Origin: Gammaproteobacteria bacterium
GTDB lineage: Bacteria; Pseudomonadota; Gammaproteobacteria; Nevskiales; Nevskiaceae
Reading direction: 5' to 3'
DNA: 64,000 nucleotides
NCBI GenBank assembly: GCA_022599775.1
Contig: JAHZLQ010000040.1
Span: forward strand, 1 to 64,000
Positions 1 through 9,735 of this stretch are shown piece after piece. The notes under the pieces were generated by a model. That model made no database searches and had not been told where the DNA came from. It worked only from the letters and a program-made list of their open reading frames with translations. Every line of letters starts with the position of its first letter. Positions within the stretch are counted from its first letter, which is position 1. Made by a program: the position numbers and the translations under genes.

Positions 1-1182
1 CAAGCTGTTCTGGGACGAGATCGAATCGGCGTTCCGGCAGGTGCTGCGGATTGCGGCCGGGATGAAGCTGGTGAAGTTTGGCGTGGTGAGCCTGGACGGC
101 ACCAAGATCAAGGCCAATGCGTCGAAGCACTCGGCGCTGTCCTATGGCCATGCGCAGAAGCTGGAAACGCAGATCCAAGCCGAGATCGCGGAATTGAAAC
201 GTCGGGCCGAAGCGGCGGAAGGCCTGCCGGATGACCTGTCGCTACCGGCGGAGTTGCAGCGCCGGGAGGACCGGCTCGAGGCGATCCGCAAGGCCAAAGC
301 CGACATCGAAGCCCGAGCGGCGCAACGAGATGCGCCAGCCCAGGCCGAATACGAAGCCAAGGTCCAGGCGCGCGAGGTCCAACGCCAGCAGGGAAAAAAG
401 CCCAAAGGCAAAGAACCCCAACCGCCACAGAGCGGCCCCAAGGACCGCGACCAGATCAACCTCACCGATCCCGAATCGCGGATTCTGCCGGCGGGTTCGG
501 ACTTCGTGCAGGGCTACAACGCTCAGGCCGCGGTGGATGCCGCCTCGATGCTGATCCTGGCCTACGACTGCGTGCAGGCGACCAACGACAAGCAGCAGCT
601 CACACCGATGCTCGATCCGCTCAAGGCGCTGCCGCAGCAGATCGGCTTGGACAAAGACACGCCGATCCAACTTGCTGCCGATACCGGCTACTTCAGTGAG
701 GCCAACGTCCAAGCCTGTGAAGCTGCCCAGATCAAGCCGCTGATTGCGAGCAAACGTGAATCGCATTCGGGCTGGCTGGATCGGCGCTTGGCATCGCCCC
801 CGGTAATGCCGAACCATCCCACGGCCTTGGACCGGATGCGCGATCGCTTGGCCACGCCTGAAGGCAAGGCCGACTACGGTTTGCGCAAATGCACGGTCGA
901 ACCCACCTTCGGCATCATCAAACAGGTGATGCGCTTCCGACAATTTCTGGTGCGGGGCCTCAAGAACGTCCAAGCCGAATGGGGATTGGTGTGCCTGGCG
1001 TTCAACCTGAAGCGGATGGCGGTCTTGAGTGGATGAGAAAAGCGAAGGAAAGGTCTGTTTTCATCCCCAGCAAGCGACTTTGCGCCGGCCTGGGCGAATC
1101 CTGTCCGGATCGGCACGATCCAACGATGACCACACCAGAACGTAGCAGGTCGCCTGCGCTTTCAAGTCCGACGGACTGCTAG
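1..1182 (+). mobile_element. IS1182-type insertion sequence, right part
   Basis: The transposase ends at 1036. About 146 bases follow before the folB stop codon region. They hold no gene and end near an AGTCC/GGACT inverted pair (1164-1176), which could be part of the terminal repeat. The left end is outside the window, so neither terminal repeat nor target duplication can be verified. The right boundary is a guess. Confidence 0.45.
2..1036 (+). CDS. IS1182-family transposase, 5' end outside window
   Basis: DDE transposase of an IS1182-type element. The reading frame is open from base 2, so the N-terminus lies outside the window. The first catalytic Asp lies in the LDGTKIKANASKHS stretch, the second in AADTGYFSEA, and the Glu in VEPTFGIIKQ, followed by the usual RFLVRG...WGLVCLAFNLKR tail. 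A charged, Ala/Glu/Lys-rich helical insertion separates the first two blocks, as is usual in this family. The frame shows no stop or frameshift, so the copy may be intact. It lies beside folB on the opposite strand. Confidence 0.9.
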   Translation, partial: KLFWDEIESAFRQVLRIAAGMKLVKFGVVSLDGTKIKANASKHSALSYGHAQKLETQIQAEIAELKRRAEAAEGLPDDLSLPAELQRREDRLEAIRKAKADIEARAAQRDAPAQAEYEAKVQAREVQRQQGKKPKGKEPQPPQSGPKDRDQINLTDPESRILPAGSDFVQGYNAQAAVDAASMLILAYDCVQATNDKQQLTPMLDPLKALPQQIGLDKDTPIQLAADTGYFSEANVQACEAAQIKPLIASKRESHSGWLDRRLASPPVMPNHPTALDRMRDRLATPEGKADYGLRKCTVEPTFGIIKQVMRFRQFLVRGLKNVQAEWGLVCLAFNLKRMAVLSG

Positions 1183-1199
1183 GCCCCACAAGCGCCGCG

Positions 1200-1556
1200 T
1201 CACCGCTCGCGGCGGATACGGATGCCGACATTGCGTGCCACCGAAACCGCGCCGGGCTTGCGGATCGTCAGTTGTACCGAGCCCAGCAGCGGATACCCGG
1301 CCAGCAGTTCGCGCGCGATGTGTTCGGCCAGGGTTTCGATCAGACGGTAGTGCGTGGCCTTGCAGATCGCGGTGACGCATTCGCACACAGCACCGTAGTC
1401 CACGCTGTCCTGCATCGCATCGCTGGCGGCGGCGCGCCGATTGTCGACACCCAGTTCCAGGCCGATCACCAGCTTGCGCGGCAGCTGCTGCTCCCATTCG
1501 TAGAGACCGACGATGCATTCGACCGTCAGGTCCTCGATCAGTACGACATCGCTCAT
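1200..1556 (-). CDS. folB: dihydroneopterin aldolase
   Basis: Cytosolic folate-pathway enzyme that cleaves 7,8-dihydroneopterin to 6-hydroxymethyl-dihydropterin and glycolaldehyde. The 118-residue length suits the family. The start [20 protein letters not shown] matches the usual N-terminus with its I.GVYEWE-type motif. A VDYGAV segment and the ETLAE-IA helix with the active-site Glu follow, and the tail is the typical V.I.I.R strand. The ATG overlaps the tsaD stop codon (ATGA at 1553-1556), so the two genes are probably translated together. This coupling of folB and tsaD is common in gammaproteobacteria. Confidence 0.92.
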   Translation of the reverse strand: MSDVVLIEDLTVECIVGLYEWEQQLPRKLVIGLELGVDNRRAAASDAMQDSVDYGAVCECVTAICKATHYRLIETLAEHIARELLAGYPLLGSVQLTIRKPGAVSVARNVGIRIRRER

Positions 1557-2617
1557 GGGATAGCCCCTTCGGCTGATTCGGGAATGCCGTCCACCGGCCC
1601 CAGTTCGGACAGCGGCCAGCGCGCCCGCACCTCCAGCGCGGTCGCGGCACGGCAACCTTCGGCACGGCGCATCCAGCCGACCAGGGCAACCATTGCCGCA
1701 TTGTCGGTGCAGAACGCCTGACGCGGAAAGAACACTTCGGCGCCGCGCGCGCGCGTCTTGCCCTGCAAACCGGCGCGCAGACGCAGATTGGCGCTGACGC
1801 CGCCGGATACCACCAGCCGCTCGTATCCCGTGGCCTCCAGCGCGCGCAGGCACTTGATGCAGAGCGTGTCGACCACGGCTTCCTCGAAAGCGCGCGCCAG
1901 ATCGGCGCGCTCTTCGTTGCTGGCGGCTTTCGGCAGGCTCGTCAGCACCGCGGTCTTGAGTCCGCTGAAGCTGAAATCCAGGCCGGGCCGGTCGGTCATC
2001 GGCCGCGGCAGGCGGAAACGCCCTTCGCGGCCGGACTCCGCCAGTCGTGCCAGCTCGGGGCCGCCGGGATACGGCAGGCCCAGCAGCTTGGCAGTCTTGT
2101 CGAAGGCTTCGCCGACCGCATCATCCAGGCTTTCGCCGAGCGGGCGATAGTCGCCGACACCGCGTACATCGACCAGCAGGGTGTGCCCGCCGGACACCAG
2201 CAGCGCCACGAACGGGAAGGCCGGCGGCCGGTCCTCCAGCATCGGCGCCAGCAAATGCGCTTCCATGTGATGCACCGGAATCAGCGGCAGGCCGTGCGCC
2301 AGCGCGATGCCGGCGGCCGTGGCGCCGCCGACCATCAGCGCACCGATCAAGCCGGGACCCGCGGTATAGGCGACACCGGCCAGGTCCTGCGTCTTCAGAC
2401 CCGCCTCGCCCAGCACCTGACGAAGCAGCGGCGCGACCCGGCGCACGTGATCGCGCGAAGCCAGTTCCGGCACCACGCCTCCGTATTCGGCGTGCAGCGC
2501 CACCTGCGAATGCAGCGCGTGCGCGCGCAGCGTCCCGTCGTAGATCGCGACGGCGGTCTCGTCGCAGGAGGTTTCCAGCGCGAGTACGGGAGCGGTTTTT
2601 TGCGTGCGGTCACTCAT
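1553..2617 (-). CDS. tsaD: tRNA threonylcarbamoyladenosine biosynthesis protein TsaD
   Basis: ATP- and iron-binding transferase that, with TsaB and TsaE, places the threonylcarbamoyl group on A37 of ANN-decoding tRNAs. The [10 protein letters not shown] motif opens the ASKHA fold. The [10 protein letters not shown] motif near residues 110-120 carries the two metal-binding His. [16 protein letters not shown] and [12 protein letters not shown] are all present, and length (about 354) is normal. An ATG twelve bases upstream (2629) is an alternative start; neither has a clear ribosome binding site. It diverges from rpsU, the arrangement usual around the rpsU-dnaG-rpoD operon. Confidence 0.95.
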   Translation of the reverse strand: MSDRTQKTAPVLALETSCDETAVAIYDGTLRAHALHSQVALHAEYGGVVPELASRDHVRRVAPLLRQVLGEAGLKTQDLAGVAYTAGPGLIGALMVGGATAAGIALAHGLPLIPVHHMEAHLLAPMLEDRPPAFPFVALLVSGGHTLLVDVRGVGDYRPLGESLDDAVGEAFDKTAKLLGLPYPGGPELARLAESGREGRFRLPRPMTDRPGLDFSFSGLKTAVLTSLPKAASNEERADLARAFEEAVVDTLCIKCLRALEATGYERLVVSGGVSANLRLRAGLQGKTRARGAEVFFPRQAFCTDNAAMVALVGWMRRAEGCRAATALEVRARWPLSELGPVDGIPESAEGAIP

Positions 2618-2664
2618 CGGCCGCGGCATTGTGCATCAGCGCAGGCGGCCTTTCGACAAAGGGC

Positions 2665-2693
2665 TTGTGTATAACTTGCCCAGCCCCTAAAAT
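2665..2693 (+). promoter_or_regulatory. candidate sigma70 promoter for rpsU
   Basis: TTGTGT (2665-2670), a 17-base spacer and TAAAAT (2688-2693). This would give a transcript start near 2700 and a leader of about 47 bases before rpsU. Prediction from pattern only. Confidence 0.45.
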
Positions 2694-2746
2694 CGCGGCC
2701 CATTTTCCCCTAAGCAACGAAACCCGTTGCCAAGTGAGAGTTGTGA

Positions 2747-2962
2747 ATGCCTAGCGTCCGCGTCCGCGAAAACGAGCCGTTCGAAGTTGCCCTGCGCCGT
2801 TTCAAGCGCACCTGCGAGAAAGCCGGTGTCCTCACCGATGTCCGCAAGCACGAATACTTCGAAAAGCCGAGCCAGGAGCGCAAGCGCAAGCGTGCCGCCG
2901 CTGTGAAACGCCAGTTGAAGCGCGTTTCCCGCGACGTGTCGCGCCGCACGCGCATGTACTGA
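2747..2962 (+). CDS. rpsU: 30S ribosomal protein S21
   Basis: Small basic protein of the 30S subunit platform, needed for efficient initiation on mRNAs with a Shine-Dalgarno sequence. The 71-residue length and the sequence ([20 protein letters not shown], then a KPSQERKRK basic tail) match S21 throughout. It is the first gene of the macromolecular synthesis cluster rpsU-yqeY-dnaG-rpoD. A terminator-like hairpin follows at 3013-3036, so dnaG and rpoD probably receive reduced readthrough, as in other gammaproteobacteria. Confidence 0.97.
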   Translation: MPSVRVRENEPFEVALRRFKRTCEKAGVLTDVRKHEYFEKPSQERKRKRAAAVKRQLKRVSRDVSRRTRMY

Positions 2963-3012
2963 GGCGGTAACGCGGTCGGGCTGCGGCACCGCGGCCTTCC
3001 CACTACGCGAAG

Positions 3013-3036
3013 ACCGGGCGCTTGCGTCCGGTTTTT
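3013..3036 (+). terminator. Rho-independent terminator or attenuator after rpsU
   Basis: ACCGGGCGC (3013-3021), a TT loop, then GCGTCCGGT (3024-3032), forming a 9-bp stem with one G-T pair and followed by TTTTT. It lies between rpsU and yqeY, as expected for partial termination inside this operon. Confidence 0.75.
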
Positions 3037-3078
3037 GTGTTCCTGTCGATAAATTTGAATCTTAAGAGGTCCAGGCCG

Positions 3079-3525
3079 ATGTCCGAACTCAAGTCCCGCA
3101 TCACCGAAGACATGAAGACCGCCATGCGTGGCGGCGACAAGGCGCGCCTGGGCGTGATCCGCATGCTGCAGGCAGCGATCAAGCAGCGCGAAGTGGACGA
3201 ACGCATCGAACTCGACGACGCCGCGATCGTGGCCATCGTCGAGAAGATGATCAAGCAACGCCGCGATTCGATCCAGCAGTTCAACGACGGTGGCCGCCCT
3301 GAACTGGCGGAGCAGGAGGCCTTCGAGATCGAGCAGATCAAGGACTACATGCCGCAGCCGCTGTCCGAGGAGGCCCTGGCCGCGATGATCGAGCAGGCCA
3401 TCGCCGAAACCGGTGCCGAATCGGCCAAGGACATGGGCAAGGTGATGGGCTGGATCAAGCCGCGCGTCGCCGGGCGGGCCGACATGGGCGCGCTGTCGGG
3501 CCGCATCAAGGCGCGCCTGGGCTGA
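3079..3525 (+). CDS. yqeY: GatB/YqeY domain protein
   Basis: A 148-residue all-helical protein of the YqeY family, related to the C-terminal tRNA-binding domain of GatB/GatE. Its exact role is not established. The start at 3079 follows AAGAGGT (3064-3070). Conserved blocks are MKTAMR..D..RLGVIRML, DD..V..I..KM.KQRRDSI, YMPQPLS and KDMGKVMGW..PR..GRADMG. It is inserted between rpsU and dnaG, a common position in proteobacteria. I infer only that it shares their growth-linked transcription. Confidence 0.9.
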   Translation: MSELKSRITEDMKTAMRGGDKARLGVIRMLQAAIKQREVDERIELDDAAIVAIVEKMIKQRRDSIQQFNDGGRPELAEQEAFEIEQIKDYMPQPLSEEALAAMIEQAIAETGAESAKDMGKVMGWIKPRVAGRADMGALSGRIKARLG

Positions 3526-3565
3526 GAACCCTGGTTCGGGGCCGGCGGCGGCGTAAGCTTCCGAC

Positions 3566-5311
3566 ATGAGCGGACGTATTCCAGACAGCTTCATCCAGGA
3601 CCTGATCGCCCGTGTCGATATCGTCGAGGTGATCGGCTCGCGGCTGGAACTCAAACGCGCCGGCCGCGAGTTCAAGGCCCTGTCGCCGTTCACCAACGAG
3701 AAATCGGCCTCCTTCTTCGTCTCTCCGGCGAAGCAGATGTTCTTCGACTTCAGCTCGGGGCGCAGCGGCACCGCGATCAGCTTTCTCATGGAATACGAGC
3801 GGCTGAGCTTTCCGGAGGCCGTGGAGGAGCTGGCCCGTCAGGCTGGCGTCGAGGTGCCGCGCGTCGGCAGCTCTGGACCATCCAGGGCCGTGCTGGAGGG
3901 GCCGCTGGATGCGTTGGCCTTTGCCGACCGCGTGTACCGCTCGCAGCTGCGCGAGGCGCCGCAGGCGGTCGAATATCTGAAGAAGCGCGGCGTCTCCGGC
4001 GAAACCGCCAAGACTTTCGGCATCGGATACGCGCCGGAATCCTGGGATGCGCTGACCCGCCAGCTGCCCGATCCGCGGCATGCCATCGAAGCCGGGCTGC
4101 TGATCGAGAAAGATCAGGGCGGCGCGTACGACCGCTTCCGCAACCGCATCATGTTCCCGATCCGCGACACGCGCGGTCGCGTCATCGGCTTCGGCGGACG
4201 CACCCTCGGCAATGACCCGGCCAAGTACCTCAATTCGCCGGAAACCGTGCTGTTCCACAAGGGCCGCAATCTGTTCGGCCTGTACGAAGCGCGACAGGCG
4301 GTGGCGCATCCCGCCTACCTGCTGGTGGTGGAAGGCTATATGGACGTGGTGGCGCTGGCTCAGGCCGGCATCCCCGAGGCGGTGGCCACGCTCGGCACCG
4401 CGACCACCCAGGACCATCTCAAGCTGCTGTACCGCGCGACCTCGCGCGTCGTGTTCTGTTTCGACGGTGACCGAGCCGGTCGCTCGGCGGCCTGGCGCGC
4501 GCTGGAGCAGGCGCTGCCGGAGGTCAACGACGGCCGCGAGGCGGCGTTCATGTTCCTGCCCGAGGGACAGGATCCCGACACCCTGGTGCAGGAAATCGGC
4601 GCCGAGGCCTTCCGCCAGCGCGTGGACGAGGCGGTGCCGCTGACGCAGTTCCTGATCAACGAACTTTCCAAACGCAGCAACCTGTCGAACATCGATGGAC
4701 GCGCTCGCTTCGCGGCCGAGCTGAAGCCGTACTTCGAGCGCATGCTCGGTGCGACACTGCGTACGACCCTGGTCGATGCGATCGTGCCCATTGTGCGAAT
4801 GCCGCGCGCGGACGTGGAGGCGATGCTGGGTGGCCGCGGCGGCGAGGGCTCCGACAACAACCATCAGGACCGCCGCATGCTCAAGGGACCGGTTCTGCGA
4901 CTGCTGCAACTGGTCTTGGATCGGCCGGCACTGGCCAGTTCGATTCAGGGCTTCGGCGAACTTCACAGCCTGGACGAACCGGGCTTGCCGCTACTGCTGC
5001 GCGTGGTCGAATACTTCCACGACCATCCCGAGCAGAACGCAGCCGCGCTGACGGCCACCTGGGACGATCCGGCTGAGGCGAAGCTGCTCGGCGAGATTCC
5101 GCCCCCAGAGTCCCGCATCTTCGGCAGTGAAGCCGCGATGGTGTCCGAATTCAACGACGGATTCGAGCGTCTGCGGACTCAGGCCCGTCGGCAGCGTGCC
5201 AGCGCACTGCTCGAAATCGCCCGCGAACGCGAGCTCAGCGCCGGCGAGCTCGCGGAGCTACGAGAATTGACCGCCTCACGCGCGGCACAAAGCCTGGATC
5301 GTCCTGTCTAA
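3566..5311 (+). CDS. dnaG: DNA primase DnaG with replaced zinc ligands
   Basis: Synthesises RNA primers at the replication fork under control of DnaB helicase. At 581 residues it is exactly E. coli length. The TOPRIM core is clear: VVEGYMDVVALAQAG near residue 255 and FCFDGDRAGRSAAWRA near 300. The C-terminal helicase-binding region looks normal. The N-terminal CHC2 zinc domain is odd. The fold is readable, but the four ligand positions (C40, H43, C61, C64 in E. coli) are Ser40, Thr43, Asp61 and Ser64 here. The start follows an intergenic gap of 40 bases after yqeY. The zinc-less form resembles what I recall for Bacteroidota primases. Confidence 0.95.
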   Translation: MSGRIPDSFIQDLIARVDIVEVIGSRLELKRAGREFKALSPFTNEKSASFFVSPAKQMFFDFSSGRSGTAISFLMEYERLSFPEAVEELARQAGVEVPRVGSSGPSRAVLEGPLDALAFADRVYRSQLREAPQAVEYLKKRGVSGETAKTFGIGYAPESWDALTRQLPDPRHAIEAGLLIEKDQGGAYDRFRNRIMFPIRDTRGRVIGFGGRTLGNDPAKYLNSPETVLFHKGRNLFGLYEARQAVAHPAYLLVVEGYMDVVALAQAGIPEAVATLGTATTQDHLKLLYRATSRVVFCFDGDRAGRSAAWRALEQALPEVNDGREAAFMFLPEGQDPDTLVQEIGAEAFRQRVDEAVPLTQFLINELSKRSNLSNIDGRARFAAELKPYFERMLGATLRTTLVDAIVPIVRMPRADVEAMLGGRGGEGSDNNHQDRRMLKGPVLRLLQLVLDRPALASSIQGFGELHSLDEPGLPLLLRVVEYFHDHPEQNAAALTATWDDPAEAKLLGEIPPPESRIFGSEAAMVSEFNDGFERLRTQARRQRASALLEIARERELSAGELAELRELTASRAAQSLDRPV

Positions 5312-5320
5312 CGGCCGTGC

Positions 5321-5370
5321 CGCAAGCGGGCGAGGGTAGGCCGGCATCACGCCGCGCGTGATTCACCTTA
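5321..5370 (+). repeat. direct repeat copy 1 upstream of rpoD
   Basis: A 50-base unit shared with 5469-5518, differing at two positions. It contains the small palindrome ATCACGC-CGC-GCGTGAT and ends in TTCACCTTA. It looks like an intergenic repeat of the REP/BIME kind. Confidence 0.85.
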
Positions 5371-5468
5371 ACGGCCATGCCACAAGCGGCACCCGACAGA
5401 ATGAATCTGCTGCGGCATGGCCGTTCCCCTCACCCACCCCGCGCAGTCGCGAGCGGTCCCCCCTCTCC

Positions 5469-5518
5469 CGCAAGCGGGCGAGGGTAGGTCGGCATCACGC
5501 CGAGCGTGATTCACCTTA
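5469..5518 (+). repeat. direct repeat copy 2 upstream of rpoD
   Basis: Second copy of the unit at 5321-5370. One of its two differences (GCCGAGCG for GCCGCGCG) changes the loop of the internal palindrome, leaving the ATCACGC/GCGTGAT arms almost intact. Confidence 0.85.
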
Positions 5519-5642
5519 AACCTTGAATCGGTGGGAGCTTGGACCCATAAAGCGGTTCAAGCACCGCCATCCTTTCCAAGCGAAAAACCGACGACATCGT
5601 TATAATGTCAGGTTCCGCGCCCTCTCTTACCGTCGGACTTCT

Positions 5643-7490
<1,848 letters not shown>

Positions 7491-7519
7491 GCGCCAGCCG
7501 GCTGTGGTTCGTGGATGTG

Positions 7520-7546
7520 AAAAGCCCCGCCCTGGCGGGGCTTTTT
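7520..7546 (+). terminator. Rho-independent terminator of the rpoD operon
   Basis: AAAAGCCCCGCC (7520-7531) and GGCGGGGCTTTT (7534-7545) form a near-perfect stem followed by a T run. Confidence 0.92.
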
Positions 7547-7696
7547 CTTGCGCCAGAGCCGGTCGCTGTCCGGGCTTGCGCTGCGCGCGGGGCGGGCATT
7601 TTGATGTCAACAACATTGAAAGCAGGCCGTTCTATACTGGCGCCACGTCGCCACAGAAGCGGCGTACCCCCAAACTGACAACAGGAAAACAAGCAC

Positions 7697-8287
7697 ATGA
7701 AACTGGCACCTATCGCGGCTGCACTGTCGCTGAGCCTGGCACCGGCCCTGAGCTTCGCCGCCACCACCAACAATCTGGACATTTACTACGTTCCCAGCGC
7801 CGATATCGACATTGACGTGGATGGCGGCGGTGAAGCATCCGACGACGGCGACGGATACGGCATCAAGGGCGAGTTCCAGTTCAGCGACCAGGCTTTCTTC
7901 ACCGGCGAATACCAGAGCGTCGACTATGACGATGCCGGCGACCTCGACCAGATTCGCGCCGGCGTCGGCTACCGCTTCACTACCAATGCGCTGCCGATCT
8001 GGTACGTGCGCGGCGAATTCGTGCAGCTTGACGACGGCGACGACGAACAGAACGGTTACGGCGTCCACGGTGGCGTACGCGGCGAGAACGGCCGCCTCGG
8101 CATCGTGGCCGAAGCCGGCTATGTCGACGTCGACGACGCCGACGGCTTCGAGTTTCTGGTGGGTGGCGACTACTCCATCGACAGCACCTTCGCGCTGTTC
8201 GCGGACTACCGCTACACCGACCTCGACTTCGACGGTGGCGACATCACCCTGAAGGATGTGCGCCTGGGTGTGCGTGCCCGCTTCTGA
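7697..8287 (+). CDS. small Asp-rich outer-membrane beta-barrel protein
   Basis: A 196-residue secreted protein. Residues 1-22 form a classical signal peptide ending ALSFA. The rest alternates short amphipathic strands (YGIKGEFQF, AFFTGEYQSV, RAGVGYRF) with Asp-rich turns and ends in ARF, the C-terminal aromatic signal for BAM-dependent insertion. The composition resembles Ax21-like or OmpA-barrel-like proteins of Xanthomonadales, but the exact family is uncertain. AGGAAA precedes the ATG. It is paralogous to the convergent gene at 8388-9032 and shares a bidirectional terminator with it. The many Asp residues could bind divalent cations; that is only a guess. Confidence 0.8.
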   Translation: MKLAPIAAALSLSLAPALSFAATTNNLDIYYVPSADIDIDVDGGGEASDDGDGYGIKGEFQFSDQAFFTGEYQSVDYDDAGDLDQIRAGVGYRFTTNALPIWYVRGEFVQLDDGDDEQNGYGVHGGVRGENGRLGIVAEAGYVDVDDADGFEFLVGGDYSIDSTFALFADYRYTDLDFDGGDITLKDVRLGVRARF

Positions 8288-8327
8288 ACAAGCTCGACGC
8301 TGCGTGAGGCCTGGCGGCCTCTCAACC

Positions 8328-8358
8328 AAAAGGCCCCGTGTTTTTCACGGGGCCTTTT
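8328..8358. terminator. bidirectional terminator between convergent barrel genes
   Basis: AAAAGGCCCCGTG (8328-8340), a TTTTT loop, then CACGGGGCCTTTT (8346-8358). The stem is a perfect 13 bp with A and T tails, so it can serve both convergent genes. Confidence 0.93.
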
Positions 8359-8387
8359 GCATTCCAGCCTGCGCGGTTCTTTCGTGT

Positions 8388-9032
8388 TCAGACGCCGAAC
8401 TTGAAGCGTACCCCGGCACGCGCCTCGCCGATCTCGGGATCGAGCGGGTCCGCGCTCAGATCCATGTAGCGATACTCGGCGAACACGCCGACCATCGGGC
8501 TGAAGTCATAGGAAACGCCACCTGTCGCCTGCAGGCCATCGCCGAAATCACCGATGTCGACATAGCCGACTTCCACATAGCCTGCCAACTGCGGCAGCAG
8601 ATAGCCGCTGCTGCCGACATGGACGCCATAGCCATCCTCATCGACATCGTCCGCCGTCAGGTCCGCCGGCAGATCGTTCAGCTCGCCGTCGACGTGGATG
8701 TATTCGACCCGACCGTACAGTGGCCATTCGAACGGCACGTAGCCGACACCGGCGCGGACGAAATCGATGTCCAGATCCACAGCATCACCGTCAACGTTGG
8801 CGATGTCGTCATAGGTATTGGCTTGGTACTCGGCTGTGAAATACGCCTGGTCGATGAACTGGAACTCGCCCTTGATGCCGTATCCGTCTCCGTCGTCGAC
8901 CTCGCCGGCTTCGGTGTCGATGTCCGAATAGGGGACGTAGTATCCGTCGAGATGCGTGCTGATCGGTGCCGCGAGGGCCAGGCTTGGCGACAGCAGCAAC
9001 AGGCCGGCAGCGAACGTTCTGGCGTGAGTCAT
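8388..9032 (-). CDS. small Asp-rich outer-membrane beta-barrel protein (paralogue)
   Basis: A 214-residue secreted protein with a signal peptide ending ALAAP. The start at 9032 is supported by AAGGAG in front of the ATG. It aligns with the protein at 7697-8287 over its whole length: DGYYVP.SDID, DDGDGYGIKGEFQF, QA.FT.EYQ, RAGVGY and a final AGVRFKF. It therefore arose by duplication and inversion or from a shared ancestor. An insertion of about 20 residues (ELNDLPADLTADDVDEDG) is specific to this copy. The C-terminus FKFGV keeps an aromatic near the end. Function unknown beyond a likely outer-membrane barrel. Confidence 0.78.
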   Translation of the reverse strand: MTHARTFAAGLLLLSPSLALAAPISTHLDGYYVPYSDIDTEAGEVDDGDGYGIKGEFQFIDQAYFTAEYQANTYDDIANVDGDAVDLDIDFVRAGVGYVPFEWPLYGRVEYIHVDGELNDLPADLTADDVDEDGYGVHVGSSGYLLPQLAGYVEVGYVDIGDFGDGLQATGGVSYDFSPMVGVFAEYRYMDLSADPLDPEIGEARAGVRFKFGV

Positions 9033-9370
9033 GACAGCTCCTTGAGTTGGGGGGGGCAGCGGCGGTGGGCGAATGGAGACGCCGCAACAGTCATGGCCCG
9101 CGTTGTGCGGATCCTCCCTGTCGCCGCCGCGCGTACTATCGCGGCGCACTCTGAATTCGGACTGAACTCGCAGGCGCTTGCCGGACACGCATCGAAGCTG
9201 TTCGAGTTGTGGCGCTTCTGCCCGCGTTCCGGACAAACCGCAGGCCTGAACCGAAACCACGGTGGCGCCGATGACGCGCGGCCCGGCGTTGCGACCGCGC
9301 CATTCACCCCCCAACAAAAAAACGGCCCGTGAGTACGGGCCGTCTCTTGTCATACCTTGGGTCGCTTGCC
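9033..9370. other. gene-free region between barrel gene and cytochrome gene
   Basis: Upstream region of the barrel gene and downstream region of the cytochrome gene at 9371-9724, both on the minus strand. It contains a hairpin CGCCGCG/CGCGGCG (9125-9131, 9140-9146) and a terminator at 9313-9343. I see no convincing coding sequence. Confidence 0.5.
9313..9343 (-). terminator. Rho-independent terminator of the cytochrome c operon
   Basis: On the minus strand ACGGCCCGT, a 4-base loop and ACGGGCCGT (arms 9335-9343 and 9322-9330) form a 9-bp stem. An uninterrupted T run follows (the A run at about 9316-9322 on the plus strand). Confidence 0.88.
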
Positions 9371-9724
9371 TTACTTCGGCGTCGCCGGCGTGTGCAGCGG
9401 GCTGGACTGCAGCGAGAAATACCGCGACAACACCCGAATATCAACATCGCTCAGATTCGCGGCCTGCGCCGACATCACCGCGTTCTTGCGCTGCCCGTTG
9501 CGGTAGGACTTGATCGAGTGCTCGAGATAGTTCGCATACTGGCCGGCCAGGATCGGATAGTTTGGTGCGATCGGCTTGTCACCGTGCTCGCCATGACAGG
9601 CGGCACAGACGGTCACCAGTTCGTCGACACTCCTTTGTGACGCAGCGTCCTCGTGATGTTCTTCGGCAGCCTGCGCAAAACCCGCGGTCAGGCCCAGCAC
9701 CAGCATCAATAAGGTTTTCTTCAT
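9371..9724 (-). CDS. monohaem cytochrome c, c4/c553-like
   Basis: Periplasmic electron carrier of 117 residues. It has a signal peptide (MKKTLLMLVLGLTAGFAQA), one haem attachment motif CAACH near residue 40, and a Met (NAVMSAQA) as likely distal ligand. The segment PILAGQYANYLEHSIKSYRNGQR is typical of cytochrome c4 halves. The frame is open to 9739, but ATG 9724 gives the clean signal peptide. It lies 11 bases after a second, related cytochrome gene (9736-10071). Together they may work like the two domains of dihaem cytochrome c4, delivering electrons to a terminal oxidase. Confidence 0.88.
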   Translation of the reverse strand: MKKTLLMLVLGLTAGFAQAAEEHHEDAASQRSVDELVTVCAACHGEHGDKPIAPNYPILAGQYANYLEHSIKSYRNGQRKNAVMSAQAANLSDVDIRVLSRYFSLQSSPLHTPATPK

Positions 9725-9735
9725 GGGGCCCCCGT

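Larger units (their letters stand above)
5312..5642 (+). promoter_or_regulatory. dnaG-rpoD intergenic region with repeats and candidate rpoD promoters
   Basis: No gene. It holds a 50-base direct repeat (5321-5370 and 5469-5518, two mismatches). It also holds an inverted pair ACGGCCATGCC/GGCATGGCCGT (5371-5381, 5414-5424). Two promoter candidates are visible. One is heat-shock-like: CTTGAA (5522-5527), 15 bases, then ACCCAT (5543-5548). The other is a perfect TATAAT at 5601-5606 with a poor -35. E. coli rpoD also has a heat-shock promoter at this place, which makes the first plausible but unproven. Confidence 0.5.
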
